NCBI GenBank assembly: GCA_946902875.1
Contig: OX336349.1
Coordinates: forward strand, 19,553,891-19,617,890
From: Nematopogon swammerdamellus
Taxonomy: Eukaryota; Arthropoda; Insecta; Lepidoptera; Adelidae
Direction: 5' to 3'
Length of the DNA: 64,000 bases
Positions within the stretch are counted from its first letter, which is position 1; every line of letters starts with the position of its first letter. Of the stretch, positions 43,801 to 50,100 are shown piece after piece. Under the pieces are notes generated by a model. The model searched no databases. It was given only the letters and a program-made list of their open reading frames with translations, and was not told the DNA's origin. Made by a program: the position numbers and the translations under genes.

Positions 43801-43928
43801 TTCCGTCCGGAGGTTTCTCTCTTTGGGACCCGACCATCGGTAGCCTGGGCTCGCCTCGCCGCCGCCGCGCCGGTGGTGGAAACTCCGTTTGTTTTTATAT
43901 CAATTTTAGGTTGTAATTTTGTAAAAAA
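28698..43928 (-). CDS. Gene X, C-terminal part (two exons seen)
   Basis: Two minus-strand exons join in phase 0. The upstream one (43,928-43,779) has a strong acceptor and CAG|GTACTT donor. The downstream one (28,832-28,698) ends in TAG. Together they give 94 residues of a basic, Ser/Gly/Ala-rich, apparently disordered tail, with RNYTRSFEQ at the junction followed by VLNAADERRARG and the end NLTLKQRNSKFADKS. I do not recognise the family. The 15-kb intron contains the whole YjbQ gene on the same strand and the 5' part of TMIE on the other. Further exons inside or upstream of this span cannot be excluded. Confidence 0.6.
28841..28954. repeat. Repeat fragment next to gene X splice site, partner at 55,852
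   Basis: CAGATTACTTAATAGTTACT through CGCTGCGTGCGAAAAT is the reverse complement of 55,852-55,964. Both copies end at the same base, within 14 bp of a splice site of different genes. The end holds the palindrome GTTACTTCGTAAC. Confidence 0.75.
29049..30100 (-). pseudogene. CR1/Jockey-type LINE reverse transcriptase fragment
   Basis: On the minus strand the frame 30,074-29,661 carries reverse-transcriptase motifs FRPSHSTTTALVKVTDDI and GVPQGGVLSSLLF. A YADDLQLY catalytic box lies near 29,630 in the next segment, and the palm/thumb continues to 29,049. The frame is broken between about 29,690 and 29,645 by an AT-rich insertion (TTTATT-type) and again near 29,390. There is no endonuclease domain. 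It is a 5'-truncated dead copy. Confidence 0.85.
30160..30389 (+). repeat. SINE family A, head missing
   Basis: The body runs from CTTGGGTGGTAGGCTCAAAT to CCGGATTACATAAAAAAAAC. It lies about 97 bp downstream of the YjbQ stop codon and may supply the transcript end on the minus strand. Confidence 0.8.
30486..30560 (-). CDS. YjbQ-family gene, exon 4
   Basis: The acceptor TGTTGTGTTGCAG precedes GTA. VVVTLSGCPRDSPLSPVSPA, four more residues and TAG follow. The VVVTL strand is the family's last conserved element. The rest is a species- or lineage-specific tail. Confidence 0.9.
   Translation of the reverse strand, partial: VVVTLSGCPRDSPLSPVSPASCSS
30486..37292 (-). CDS. UPF0047 / YjbQ-family protein (complete, four exons)
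   Basis: Exons 37,292-37,136, 37,058-36,922, 32,154-32,026 and 30,560-30,486 total 498 nt, giving 165 codons plus stop, with phases 1, 0 and 0 matching exactly. The product shows the whole family pattern in order: RGVHLVTEEIL (about 25-35), HTSASLALNESWDPDVRDDM (55-74), EGLPYRHSCEGPDDM, SSLTIPITDGKLNLGTWQGV and WLCEHR. Bacterial relatives are about 140 residues; this one has about 20 extra residues after the conserved VVVTL strand, a Ser/Pro-rich tail ending ASCSS. YjbQ proteins are small trimeric proteins, reported to have weak thiamine-phosphate-synthase-like activity; their physiological role is unclear. It is divergent from TMIE, with about 1.1 kb between the starts. Confidence 0.93.
30701..31084 (+). 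repeat. SINE family B, full length with tRNA/5S-like head
   Basis: GATAGCTCAGTGGTGCAGAC, then AGCCACGCTGGGCGCGGTCA and TACTTGGATGGGTAACCGC, then the common body. It lies in the last intron of the YjbQ gene. Confidence 0.85.
31281..31527 (-). repeat. SINE family B, head missing
   Basis: Reverse body from a T-run and ATGGAACCTGACACGG to ACCACCTAGTAAGG. It lies tail-to-tail with the copy at 30,701, so the intron holds an inverted pair. Confidence 0.8.
32026..32154 (-). CDS. YjbQ-family gene, exon 3
   Basis: The acceptor GTGTTAG and donor AAG|GTAACG bound exactly 43 codons: PAHVKACFLGSSLTIPITDG, KLNLGTWQGVWLCEHRNHAG, SRK. The TWQG..LCEHR block is the most diagnostic motif of the family. Confidence 0.93.
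32228..32480 (+). repeat. SINE family B body with family C head, internal deletion
   Basis: The family C head ends in GGGATATGACTCCC. The body lacks the ACTAGGTGGTAGGG...GGTCGGTCG part and resumes at ATGTAGTTTGTGTTTTCC. Confidence 0.8.
32845..33057. repeat. RTE-related retroposon, copy 1
   Basis: From AAGCTGTGCCCGCGGCTCCG to GCAGACGTTGGATTTTATTA this is the reverse complement of 57,548-57,768. It carries the ACAGACAG run and the GTTCTCGAGTTATAAGCGGA block of this common family. Confidence 0.8.
33095..33225. repeat. Copy of the short CAAAGATTTTGG element
   Basis: Inverted relative of 9,625-9,799 through CGTATCGGAACCGCTGTCGC. The interior has diverged and the right terminus is missing. Confidence 0.55.
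33226..34395. other. Intron of gene X and YjbQ gene without recognised exon
   Basis: Two imperfect direct repeats of about 110 bp (GGTCAGTAAGGTA...ATATTTGTAGAA, near 33,378 and 33,556) are the only structure noted. Confidence 0.5.
34404..35351. mobile_element. hAT-type non-autonomous element, CAGTGGCGGCTGGT termini
   Basis: A 948-bp element begins CAGTGGCGGCTGGTGACTTT and ends AGGACCAGCCGCCAGTG. It is flanked by a perfect 8-bp duplication GTTCAACT (34,396-34,403 and 35,352-35,359). No transposase is present. On the minus strand near 34,750-34,835 a tRNA-like segment with GATCCCGGGTTCAATTCCTA is embedded. Confidence 0.92.
35360..36920. other. Intron of YjbQ gene with no recognised feature
   Basis: AT-rich with no supported exon. 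The stretch at 35,740-35,830 resembles 62,320-62,400 (GAAGCACAGA followed by CGACATTTTTTT-like), so it is an old dispersed repeat. Confidence 0.5.
36922..37058 (-). CDS. YjbQ-family gene, exon 2
   Basis: The acceptor CTGCTTGCAG and donor ATG|GTGAGT bound IMHTSASLALNESWDPDVRD, then DMEMMLNKIVPEGLPYRHSC and EGPDDM. The His, Asn-Glu and Asp-Pro-Asp of the family's putative active site are present. Confidence 0.94.
37136..37292 (-). CDS. YjbQ-family gene, exon 1 with start codon
   Basis: ATG at 37,292-37,290 starts MASNRGIQIGSAWFQRKLNL. The frame ends VGLCHIQ plus one base at the donor AGA|GTGAGT. WFQ..L.L....RG.HLVT is the classic N-terminal pattern, so this start is well placed. Confidence 0.93.
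37293..38385. promoter_or_regulatory. Shared intergenic region between divergent YjbQ gene and TMIE
   Basis: The two start codons are 1,093 bp apart on opposite strands. The YjbQ side (37,293-37,500) is strongly GC-rich and CpG-rich, as for a 5' UTR or housekeeping promoter; the middle is AT-rich. No TATA box could be fixed with confidence. Bidirectional control is inference from layout only. Confidence 0.45.
38386..38509 (+). CDS. tmie: tmie exon 1
   Basis: ATG at 38,386 begins MDIMENYLTNATEPEWLEQP. The donor is A|GTGAGT. An upstream in-frame ATG at 38,323 would add 21 residues, but the chosen one starts a compact acidic N-terminus; the choice is uncertain. Confidence 0.85.
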
Positions 43929-45927
43929 CTAAAAATTTATATAAAAAGAAATGTGTAAATAAATAGATAAAAAAAAATGACTGGGAGTGATCGACGCATG
44001 CGGGGATAACGCGGAAGGATTGTATGTATACCCGCGTCGTACGACATACTTGTCGCCCGCACTCCTGCTCTGTCGCATACATTAGTGTGTATGGCTGGCT
44101 GCTTTGCGTCACTGGAATCTGGAATCTCCAAACTGGAAACTGCGAACTGGAATCTCCAGCTATCTCACCGCCGCCGCCGGCCCATGCCCTCCATGAAGGC
44201 CACCAGCGGACATCTGGTGCGCGGGAGTTGATTGCGTGTGTATTTGTGTGCGCCGCGCAGCGCTGTCCCTGCTGCAGACAGAGTGCCAGAGGAGCACGAC
44301 GGACGACCAGCAACAGCCGGACTCGCAGCGCAGCTCCATACTCTCGCCGCAGCACAGTGCGTATACCCACTCTGACACTTCTACCCAATGATATTATAAG
44401 TTAAAAGGATGTAGATAGGTTATCTGAGCTCCCAAGCGGCACATTAAATACAAGACCACAGTCCTGTCTGAAGTTAGTCGCCCACCAACTACGCACGCGT
44501 TCGGACCGCTAACCACGAGCCGCTAACACATCGAAAATGCCGTCGTGTGTAATGTAATGAATGAGATTCTGCACTAATTCTAATAATTGGAATAAGACTA
44601 TTCGAGTCGGCGCATCACTTTATAGTTCTTCCTCTCAACTTTTCAAGGACATGCCATGTTTGAGCATTGAATGTCATATAGATAACCTATCTTTCCTAAA
44701 ATATCATTGCTTCTACCTATCACATTACATGTACAGTTCCCTCAAAACTTAAATGCCGCTCGACCTATTTTTTTGTTTTACGGAAACTGACACGGTTGGC
44801 TACATCACCTACAACATCCGTGATGTCAGCCCATAACACCGGGTGAACTTGGTGCCACGTCACTGCTTCCCTTCGGTCGTGCCGGCTACACTGAACTGGA
44901 CGGAAAACACAAAGTATTTACATAGCCGTTTCGACCGACCTTTCATTCAGTGCGGTGGTACCAACCCGGGCGGGTTAAACCCTACCACCTAGTAATATAA
45001 GAAGGGAGTAATATCCCTTAGTCGCCTATTACGACATACACGGGGAAAGATGCAGTGGGGCTATTCTTTTAAAGTACCGGCCCCACGCGGTGCGATGCAC
45101 ACCACCACTCCCAGTTCCCAGCAGCAGTAATAGCTTATCGGCTTCTCATGCGAGAGGTCCGAGGTTCGAATCCGGTCGGCGTGTAAAAATGAGTTTTTTC
45201 TGATGAAACAATTTACGTGCATCTGCTTCACCGTTCGAACCGGTGTAAAACTGTAAGTCACTTCCCTTGCCCCTTACTAGATGGTAGGCTCAAATTGTAG
45301 CCGACTGGGTTGGTACCACCGTACTGGATGTAAGATGGCCGCATAGCAGCCTCGGTTGTGTTCTCCTCTAGTCCAGTACAGCCAGCAATCCAGGGAAGTC
45401 TTCGGTATGGCACGCCTACCTTCTCGGAGGTGATATTGGCTGGTCGGAGATGTGCTTTGGCCCATCCGACCAAGCAACCCGTACCGGAAAATATAAAAAA
45501 AATTGTTCATAAATATAAGGTATTTCATTAGTAGTTAACGATACGCTAAGGGGTGTATGTGTATCAGTTTACGATATAAAAAACCTACTCACTCCTCAAA
45601 TTTAATACGTGAAGTGCGCGTATTTCACCCTAATAAGTATGTTTTTATATCGTAAAAAAAATTGGTATGGGAATACGTGAGCAGTATTTGATACACATAC
45701 GCCCCGTAGCGTATCGTTACCTACTATTGAAAGAATATATACATATAACTTGTTTCCCAACAGATTCGATGGACATGCCGTACCCTCAAGACGCACAGAA
45801 GCCGGAGCCGCAAGTGTCGGGGAACAACTTCGTGAAGTTCGCGGCCAAGGTGGCGCACCTCAACAAGTTCCAGATCAGGTCTCCCGCCTCCCCCACCCCT
45901 TCCAGCACTACTAAGATGGACTTTTAA
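38386..45927 (+). CDS. tmie: TMIE homologue (transmembrane inner ear protein), complete
   Basis: Exons 38,386-38,509, 39,031-39,183, 44,261-44,356 and 45,764-45,927 total 537 nt (178 residues) with phases 1, 1, 1 matching. Residues 1-20 are acidic with one NAT glycosylation motif. A hydrophobic segment AWQVIFLALGGVTTI continues across the intron into IVVLCCCIRF. RVPRTKQQIEADYQRRKITN then matches the conserved juxtamembrane block of TMIE. The C-terminal half (ALSLLQTECQRSTT, SSILSPQH, FVKFAAKVAHLNKFQIRSP) is polar. In vertebrates and worms TMIE is a subunit of the TMC mechanotransduction channel complex; membrane location is expected here. The second intron holds an exon of gene X on the other strand. 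Confidence 0.9.
39031..39183 (+). CDS. tmie: tmie exon 2
   Basis: The acceptor CAATCGCCAG and donor GACG|GTAACT bound VVLCCCIRFRVPRTKQQIEA and QQLEKIQDTKMDSMSLKD. The end of the membrane helix and the RVPRT signature are encoded here. Confidence 0.93.
39210..39514. mobile_element. Fold-back MITE rich in GAGGC motifs
   Basis: AAGCTGCGTATCCATTAGAG on the left pairs with CTCTAGTGGATACGTAGCTT on the right. The interior has many CTGAGGC/GCCTCG motifs also seen at 52,560-53,035. It starts 26 bp after the donor of tmie exon 2. Confidence 0.8.
39540..39665. repeat. Fragment of the GGTTCCGTA repeat
   Basis: CCGTACGGAAGACTATTACT plus the CTGTCTGTCCGTCC run matches the first third of the repeats at 3,614 and 60,530. 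Confidence 0.65.
39690..41225 (+). pseudogene. Broken Ty3/gypsy-type retrotransposon fragment
   Basis: Near 40,085-40,250 the plus strand in shifting frames resembles the start of a gypsy reverse transcriptase (TKAEFDKMLALGI). Near 40,995-41,225 it resembles an integrase zinc-binding region (KATQQLIAQRYFW, then a CMPCQQ pair of cysteines). Stops and frame changes interrupt both, most of the pol region between them is gone, and a family A SINE (40,378-40,648) has inserted. No LTRs were identified. Confidence 0.65.
40378..40648 (-). repeat. SINE family A inside the gypsy remnant
   Basis: T-run, TATGTAATCCGGTATGGGTT, and body to GGGGCAAGGGAAGGGACCTA. The head is missing. Confidence 0.85.
41265..41940 (+). 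pseudogene. LINE C-terminal remnant
   Basis: The plus strand near 41,340-41,385 reads DETAAYVLLGCPEAE, resembling the Cys/His end region of R1/Jockey-type LINE proteins (DET..HVLL.C). It is followed by 500 bp without a continuous frame. A related fragment (DETPTHVLL) is at 53,062-53,115. Assignment to a clade is not possible here. Confidence 0.45.
42213..42628 (+). repeat. SINE family A, full length with intact tRNA-like head
   Basis: The head starts GCGGCGGGTGGCCGAGTGGT (A box GGCCGAGTGG) and has B box GGTTCGAATCCCG, close to tRNA Ser/Leu. The linker CGTGTACCAATGAGTTTTTT, the body and the poly-A tail after CCGGATTACAT follow. This is the best reference copy in the window. Confidence 0.88.
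42664..43042 (+). repeat. SINE family B, full length with tRNA/5S-like head
   Basis: GATAGCTCAGTGGTGCAGAC, then GCGCGGTCAGTACTTGGATG and GGTGACCGC, then the body to CGTGTCAGTTTCCATTT. The A-tail is replaced. Confidence 0.85.
43289..43672 (-). repeat. SINE family B, full length, inverted
   Basis: Starts with a T-run and ends at the complement of the 5S/tRNA-like head (GCGGTCACCCATCCCAGCAC, then TGCTTAACAACAGTCGAC). It is 250 bp from the plus copy at 42,664, an inverted pair within tmie intron 2. Confidence 0.85.
43675..43765 (-). repeat. SINE family C head fragment
   Basis: TTATCCCTTAGTCGACTTTT through GGGGCTATTCTTTTTAAGTA is the reverse of the family C head. It ends 14 bp from the donor side of the gene X exon. 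Confidence 0.7.
43779..43928 (-). CDS. Gene X, penultimate visible exon
   Basis: The acceptor has a strong pyrimidine tract (CTTTTTATATAAATTTTTAG) before TTT at 43,928; the donor is CAG|GTACTT. Exactly 50 codons, phase 0 in and out: FFTKLQPKIDIKTNGVSTTG, then AAAARRAQATDGRVPKRETS and GRNYTRSFEQ. Basic and low-complexity, probably disordered. The opposite strand is also open here by base composition, but its splice sites are worse. Confidence 0.65.
44261..44356 (+). CDS. tmie: tmie exon 3
   Basis: The acceptor GCGCCGCGCAG and donor CACA|GTGCGT bound LSLLQTECQRSTTDDQQQPD and SQRSSILSPQH. Phase 1 on both sides, 96 nt, so skipping would keep the frame. Confidence 0.78.
44386..44707. repeat. Dispersed repeat, inverted copy of 12,541-12,867
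   Basis: It runs from CCAATGATATTATAAGTTAA to TCTTTCCTAAAATATCAT and begins 29 bp after the donor of tmie exon 3. Confidence 0.8.
44769..45095 (-). repeat. SINE family B body with family C head, inverted
   Basis: Reverse body from GGAAACTGACACGGTTGGCT to ACCACCTAGTAATATAAGAA, then reverse family C head ending in AAAGTACCGGCCCCAC. Confidence 0.8.
45131..45503 (+). repeat. SINE family A, nearly complete
   Basis: The tRNA-like head is truncated before ATCGGCTTCTCATGCGAGAG but keeps B box GGTTCGAATCCGG. The body runs to CGTACCGGAAAATATAAAAA. Confidence 0.83.
45764..45927 (+). CDS. tmie: tmie exon 4, terminal
   Basis: The acceptor GTTTCCCAACAG precedes AT, completing Asn, then SMDMPYPQDAQKPEPQVSGN and FVKFAAKVAHLNKFQIRSPA; the frame ends TKMDF and TAA. 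The amphipathic FVKFAAKVAHLNKF stretch is a likely conserved cytoplasmic element. AATAAA occurs near 46,699 and 46,899. Confidence 0.88.
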
Positions 45928-46890
45928 AAATAGTCGGGTAATCCAGGGGCGTAGCGTAGCCAGGTACAGACAGAAAGAGCAGTACCATTATCACGAGATT
46001 TAACCTACACCGCGTACTACGCTACGCCGTGTTCTCCGCATAATTTTTTATTAGAACTCATGATATAATTTTTATAAATTTACATAATTATCTGGATCTA
46101 TTTGTATATTCATATATGTTCTTTGTATTGTATATGATATATTAGTGAACATAAAAATATGTATATATTTTCCCTTTTATTTTTCCCCTTCATCTGAGTG
46201 CATTCATTATTTATATAGTCAAAATTATTTGTTTTCTCTATGTGTGAAGTAGTACTTATTTATTACCGTGGATCTTTCAAGACTTGACATTGGCAAAATA
46301 AGCCGAAGATATATCGGTTAATCGCCAGAATTAAAAAGAAGAAGAAGATGTAATATGGAAAACCGTGGGAAAAACGAAGCAGCGCCTCTAGTGATAGATT
46401 TGCGAACTTCGTTTCTCCATACAAAATGATGCGGAACAAGGCGTAGCGTAGTACGCGGTGTAGGTTTAATCTCTTGTTAAGGGTACAAGATGCATGTTAG
46501 GATGTGGGTAAGTGCTAGGAGTGTTTCCGAACCAAAGAGTAAATAAGTAATTTTAAGCAATTTTTCATTCAAAATCATAAAAAAAAATCATTAAAAAAAT
46601 CGCAGTCAAATGTTAAATTGTCTGTAGAGAAAAATCACAAAGTGCCGGCCAATACTACCATTTAGAATTTTTCGTGTATGAAGCCGAACAATGGATTAAA
46701 TAAACTATTATCAATTATCAACTATTAATATTCTCTATTTCACATTTTTATCAACTATTTGTTATTAGCATTGTTGCTGTAATTTTTTTGTTGGGAGGAC
46801 TTGGAATGCGGACACTGATGAGAACCAAAGAGATATTACTTTTCGGAATACATATCCAAATGCCGAAAGAATTATATTTTTCTTATTGTG
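45928..46890. other. Region after tmie, probable 3' UTR then intergenic
   Basis: No coding. GTAGCGTAGTACGCGGTGTAG-like phrases occur near 46,005 and 46,445 on opposite strands, suggesting an inverted pair of about 30 bp around GTACGCGGTGTAGG. Confidence 0.4.
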
Positions 46891-46899
46891 TATTCACAA

Positions 46900-46985
46900 A
46901 TAAAAAGTTTTGAGTTTCTATCTACAGCCTATAGATAGAAACTCAAAACTTTTTATCGATATTCCTGTAGACTACAGGAATATCG
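46900..46985. repeat. Two adjacent perfect hairpins
   Basis: ATAAAAAGTTTTGAGTTTCT followed by ATCTA pairs over 25 bp with its complement around CAGCCTA (46,900-46,956). Directly after it CGATATTCCTGTAG pairs with CTACAGGAATATCG (46,957-46,985). Confidence 0.85.
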
Positions 46986-47332
46986 GACCTTCCTCCTCGT
47001 AGATAAGTATTTATAAATAATATACAAATATTTATGTTTATAGCTAATAATATACTAGATAAGTCATTGTTATAGTCTGTTCAATGTAATGATGACATCA
47101 GCTGGCGAAGTATCTGAAATGTTGCTCATTATATTAATTTAAAAGGAAATTTTAAAGCACCAAAAAATCTAATTCCAAAGTTAAAAACTGTTCACATTTT
47201 CCCGCCAATTCATACAGGTAAAATATTTCCAAGATTCGATCGAACTCATTTTAATGTACCTACCTATCTTTTTTTTTTACTGACCAAAATTGTGTGACTG
47301 AGTGTTCCGCATATGTAATATATAATATTTAC

Positions 47333-47388
47333 TTCTTCTGTTTTTAGCTCACAGTCCCTATAGGGACTGTAAGCTAAAAACAGAAGAA
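47333..47388. repeat. Long perfect hairpin
   Basis: TTCTTCTGTTTTTAGCT and ACAGTCCCTA pair with TAGGGACTGT and AGCTAAAAACAGAAGAA, one mismatch in about 28 bp and almost no loop. It is intergenic between the convergent tmie and ARPC2 genes. Confidence 0.85.
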
Positions 47389-48093
47389 CTAAAATAATTA
47401 TTATTTCAGGTACTTTGACAGCTGTCATTTGTAACAGACTTTATTCATTAATTGACAGGTTATCGCATCGCGCATTGTCGCAATTGGTGAAACGTCAGAA
47501 TCTCCAACTTTAAAAGTAAAAGAAAATTGTTTTGACGTATTTCAAACTTGTTTCTATAACAATAAAGTGTAATTAAAACATACATTCTGTAATATACTTT
47601 CTTTAATTGAGAAAATAAAAAATACAGTAAAAACGGATTTTAAATCACAAGAAGGATAATTACATATTCACAAATAGCCTTGTGGTGCATATTCTCCCCC
47701 GTGGCGCTCCCTCCCTCCCCTCCCTCCCTTCCTCCGAGCGTTCCCTCACTCAAGCGACAAACGAAAACTTACAAAGTTCAATAATAATACGTCTTGCAAA
47801 TTAAACAATTCACAAAAAAATAATACTAAAACATTTTGCAGTAATCGAAATTTCCCTAACCGGAGACTCGTGGAGACAAACCGACTTCAGCCTCCCCCTA
47901 CACCCCGCTCCACTTGTCTTGTTAATTCATAATGCTCGCTTTGACACTAGATTCACAGAATTAGTTATTAATTATATATTTGAATGATTTGTTTATTGTT
48001 ACCTCGAGTACACTAGTACCTCTCCGTTAGTTATCTAATATCTAATTTCGACCGTCTCGGCCCCGCGACCTGCGATGCCAAGAAAACCTAAAA

Positions 48094-48496
48094 TATAAAG
48101 TGTTTCGTTAGTCATGTCATTAACTTGGGGAGGGTTACATACACACTCAAATAAAAACGTTACGCAAAAAACATTATATGTTTATAGTATTACTTTTCGA
48201 GAAATTAAACAAAACATGTTTACTACCTAAACATTAACCTGTGTGTAGTAACAGTAGGTAACTTGCATTGTACGAGGTCAATGACCGTACTATGTTCAAA
48301 CGCAGAACAGCTGTTTGTTGTAAGTAAGTGACAAGGTCACTATGATTGGTTTTTACAGCTACTTATTTCATTTTATTTTTTTGTTAGGAGAAAAAATGCT
48401 CCTATAAACATATGTTTTTTTCTTACGTAAAGTGTTTATTTGAGTGTGTATGTAACCCTCCCGAAGTTAATGACATGACTAACGAAACACCTTATA
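48094..48496. mobile_element. MITE with 60-bp inverted ends
   Basis: Left GTGTTTCGTTAGTCATGTCA with TTAACTTGGGGAGGGTTACA is matched inverted at the right by TGACATGACTAACGAAACAC. The CACACTCAAATAAA block pairs with TTTATTTGAGTGTG. About 400 bp, non-coding, in the probable 3' flank or UTR of ARPC2. Confidence 0.85.
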
Positions 48497-49474
48497 CACA
48501 AGCGCTTCATTCGATTTCATTTAAACTAACGCTTAACTGTTCATCATAATTCTCTGTTTGATCGCTCCCGTTCCCGCGCCTCCCAACGTTACACGCGACC
48601 ACATCTCTTATGATTAATCTCATCTATTGTTGCAATGACAATTTTTTTTTATAAATCTTGATTATTAATCTGGAAAAATTTACGCTACGTTTTCTCGGGC
48701 GCAAAAACCTGTCGGCTCGCGACATGTGCAATAATAAATCAATGGATATTAAAAATTTAACTCAGTAGCTCTACGGAATGCAGTCAAATGGGTAGTTGTG
48801 AATACAGATACTGCAAGCAAATTGGCATCGAACGTTGCCCCCGACAAGGCGTTGTGGGGAATTTACATTAACGCAATTTCAGTCATGGGGTCAGACTGAA
48901 TGTGACTAATGGTTTATCGCAGTTAAGATAACTTTGCACAAATCACAAGCAACTAATGTAAATCCCCCGCGAGCGTTACGTAACTACTATTCTCGATACT
49001 TCGCGTAGAAATGCACTTACTTTAGACCCGGCGCACCTGTGACTGTAAATTGGTAATGACTGAACGTAACTAGCGACACTATTCACACACCGAACTAAAT
49101 CCCGGCTCACTGCCTACCCCTCCCTCCTGCCCGCCGACCGCATGACAACTAACGCCATCTAACATCTGCAAAATACATTACTATGTCCATGGAAGAATTT
49201 GTGAAGAAATTCTATACTTACACATTGTTTTTCTCTTAAAATGTACAATTGAATAGGGCCTACCTATAAATTAGTGGACTCGATTAAATTAAATTGTTCG
49301 CGGACGGGGCGCGATCGCGCCCCTCCTGCTCGGCTCTGCTGAGGGAAAAACTTTGCGCACACCTTGTACTGCCGCCGTCGTAGTTTATTAAAATTTGAAT
49401 CGATCAAAACCTGAACGTGGCTATTACTAGTTATTTTACAAAAGCTATCCTATTTGAGGCTTCGGTTAAAACTC

Positions 49475-49692
49475 CCCAACAAACAAATTGGTGCTAACGG
49501 CAGGTTGTTTTGGATCTTAAAGTGGTATATTGGATTAATATAACGCGTCACTACTATAGAGCTGTTGTTGCAACCTTATAGCACTTACTAACGCTATTGT
49601 AAAGTCACCAAAGAGCCTTTACCTGTATAATAATGGGCCTCTATTAAACAGCTCTTATAACGCCTGTCTTAACACCATAATGTTAGTTGGGT
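49475..49692. mobile_element. CCCAAC-type MITE, uninterrupted copy
   Basis: CCCAACAAACAAATTGGTGC on the left and TTAACACCATAATGTTAGTTGGG-type right end; the interior has GTGGTATATTGGATTAATAT as in 22,107-22,756. It gives the empty-site view of the nested insertion there. Confidence 0.82.
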
Positions 49693-50072
49693 CACGACGG
49701 AGCCGGTGCGACATCGCGCGCGGCGACGCGAGAATAGCGTCGCGGGCGCACGTAATCGGGCGTAACGCGCGCGACATCCCCTCCGCTCCGTGTTCAACAA
49801 GTTCTACGATAACATTTCATATTGACATTTCATTTGTTTACATTACACTAAATAAAACGGCCGACGCTTCGGCCGCACTAAAATATAGGATTAATGAAAG
49901 TAGGTGTAATTTGCCGTCGGACTACGCCGGTGTGAGACACCCGGTTGTTATTTTTCATTATCTACAATAAATAATAATAAAAGCGTGTAAGTATTGCGGG
50001 CGCGGACCGCGCGGCTGTCGGTGCGGGCGGTGCGGCTGGGTGGTGCGGCTACGCGCCGCCGCCGCACAACAC

Positions 50073-50100
50073 TCAGTCCCGCCTCACGAACGTTCGCCCG
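50073..50100 (-). CDS. Arpc2: ARPC2 terminal micro-exon
   Basis: The acceptor GTTGTTGTTGCAG precedes C, completing Thr, then GRTFVRRD and TGA. Only 28 coding bases, found by phase and the expected KTITG.TF ending of the family. Confidence 0.85.

Noticed and set aside
43801..43872. A plus-strand 72-nt open segment (FSLWDPTIGSLGSP) in tmie intron 2 with phase 1 at both ends, looking like a cassette exon of tmie.
   Set aside because: Its donor (GCCG|GTGGTG) and acceptor are poor. The minus strand over the same bases gives a 50-codon exon with strong splice sites and a matching downstream exon. Both strands are open because of GC-rich codons.
44024..44404. 126-codon plus-strand frame and 160-codon minus-strand frame across tmie exon 3.
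   Set aside because: The tmie reading uses a third frame with matching phases on both sides. The longer frames are open because of local GC content.
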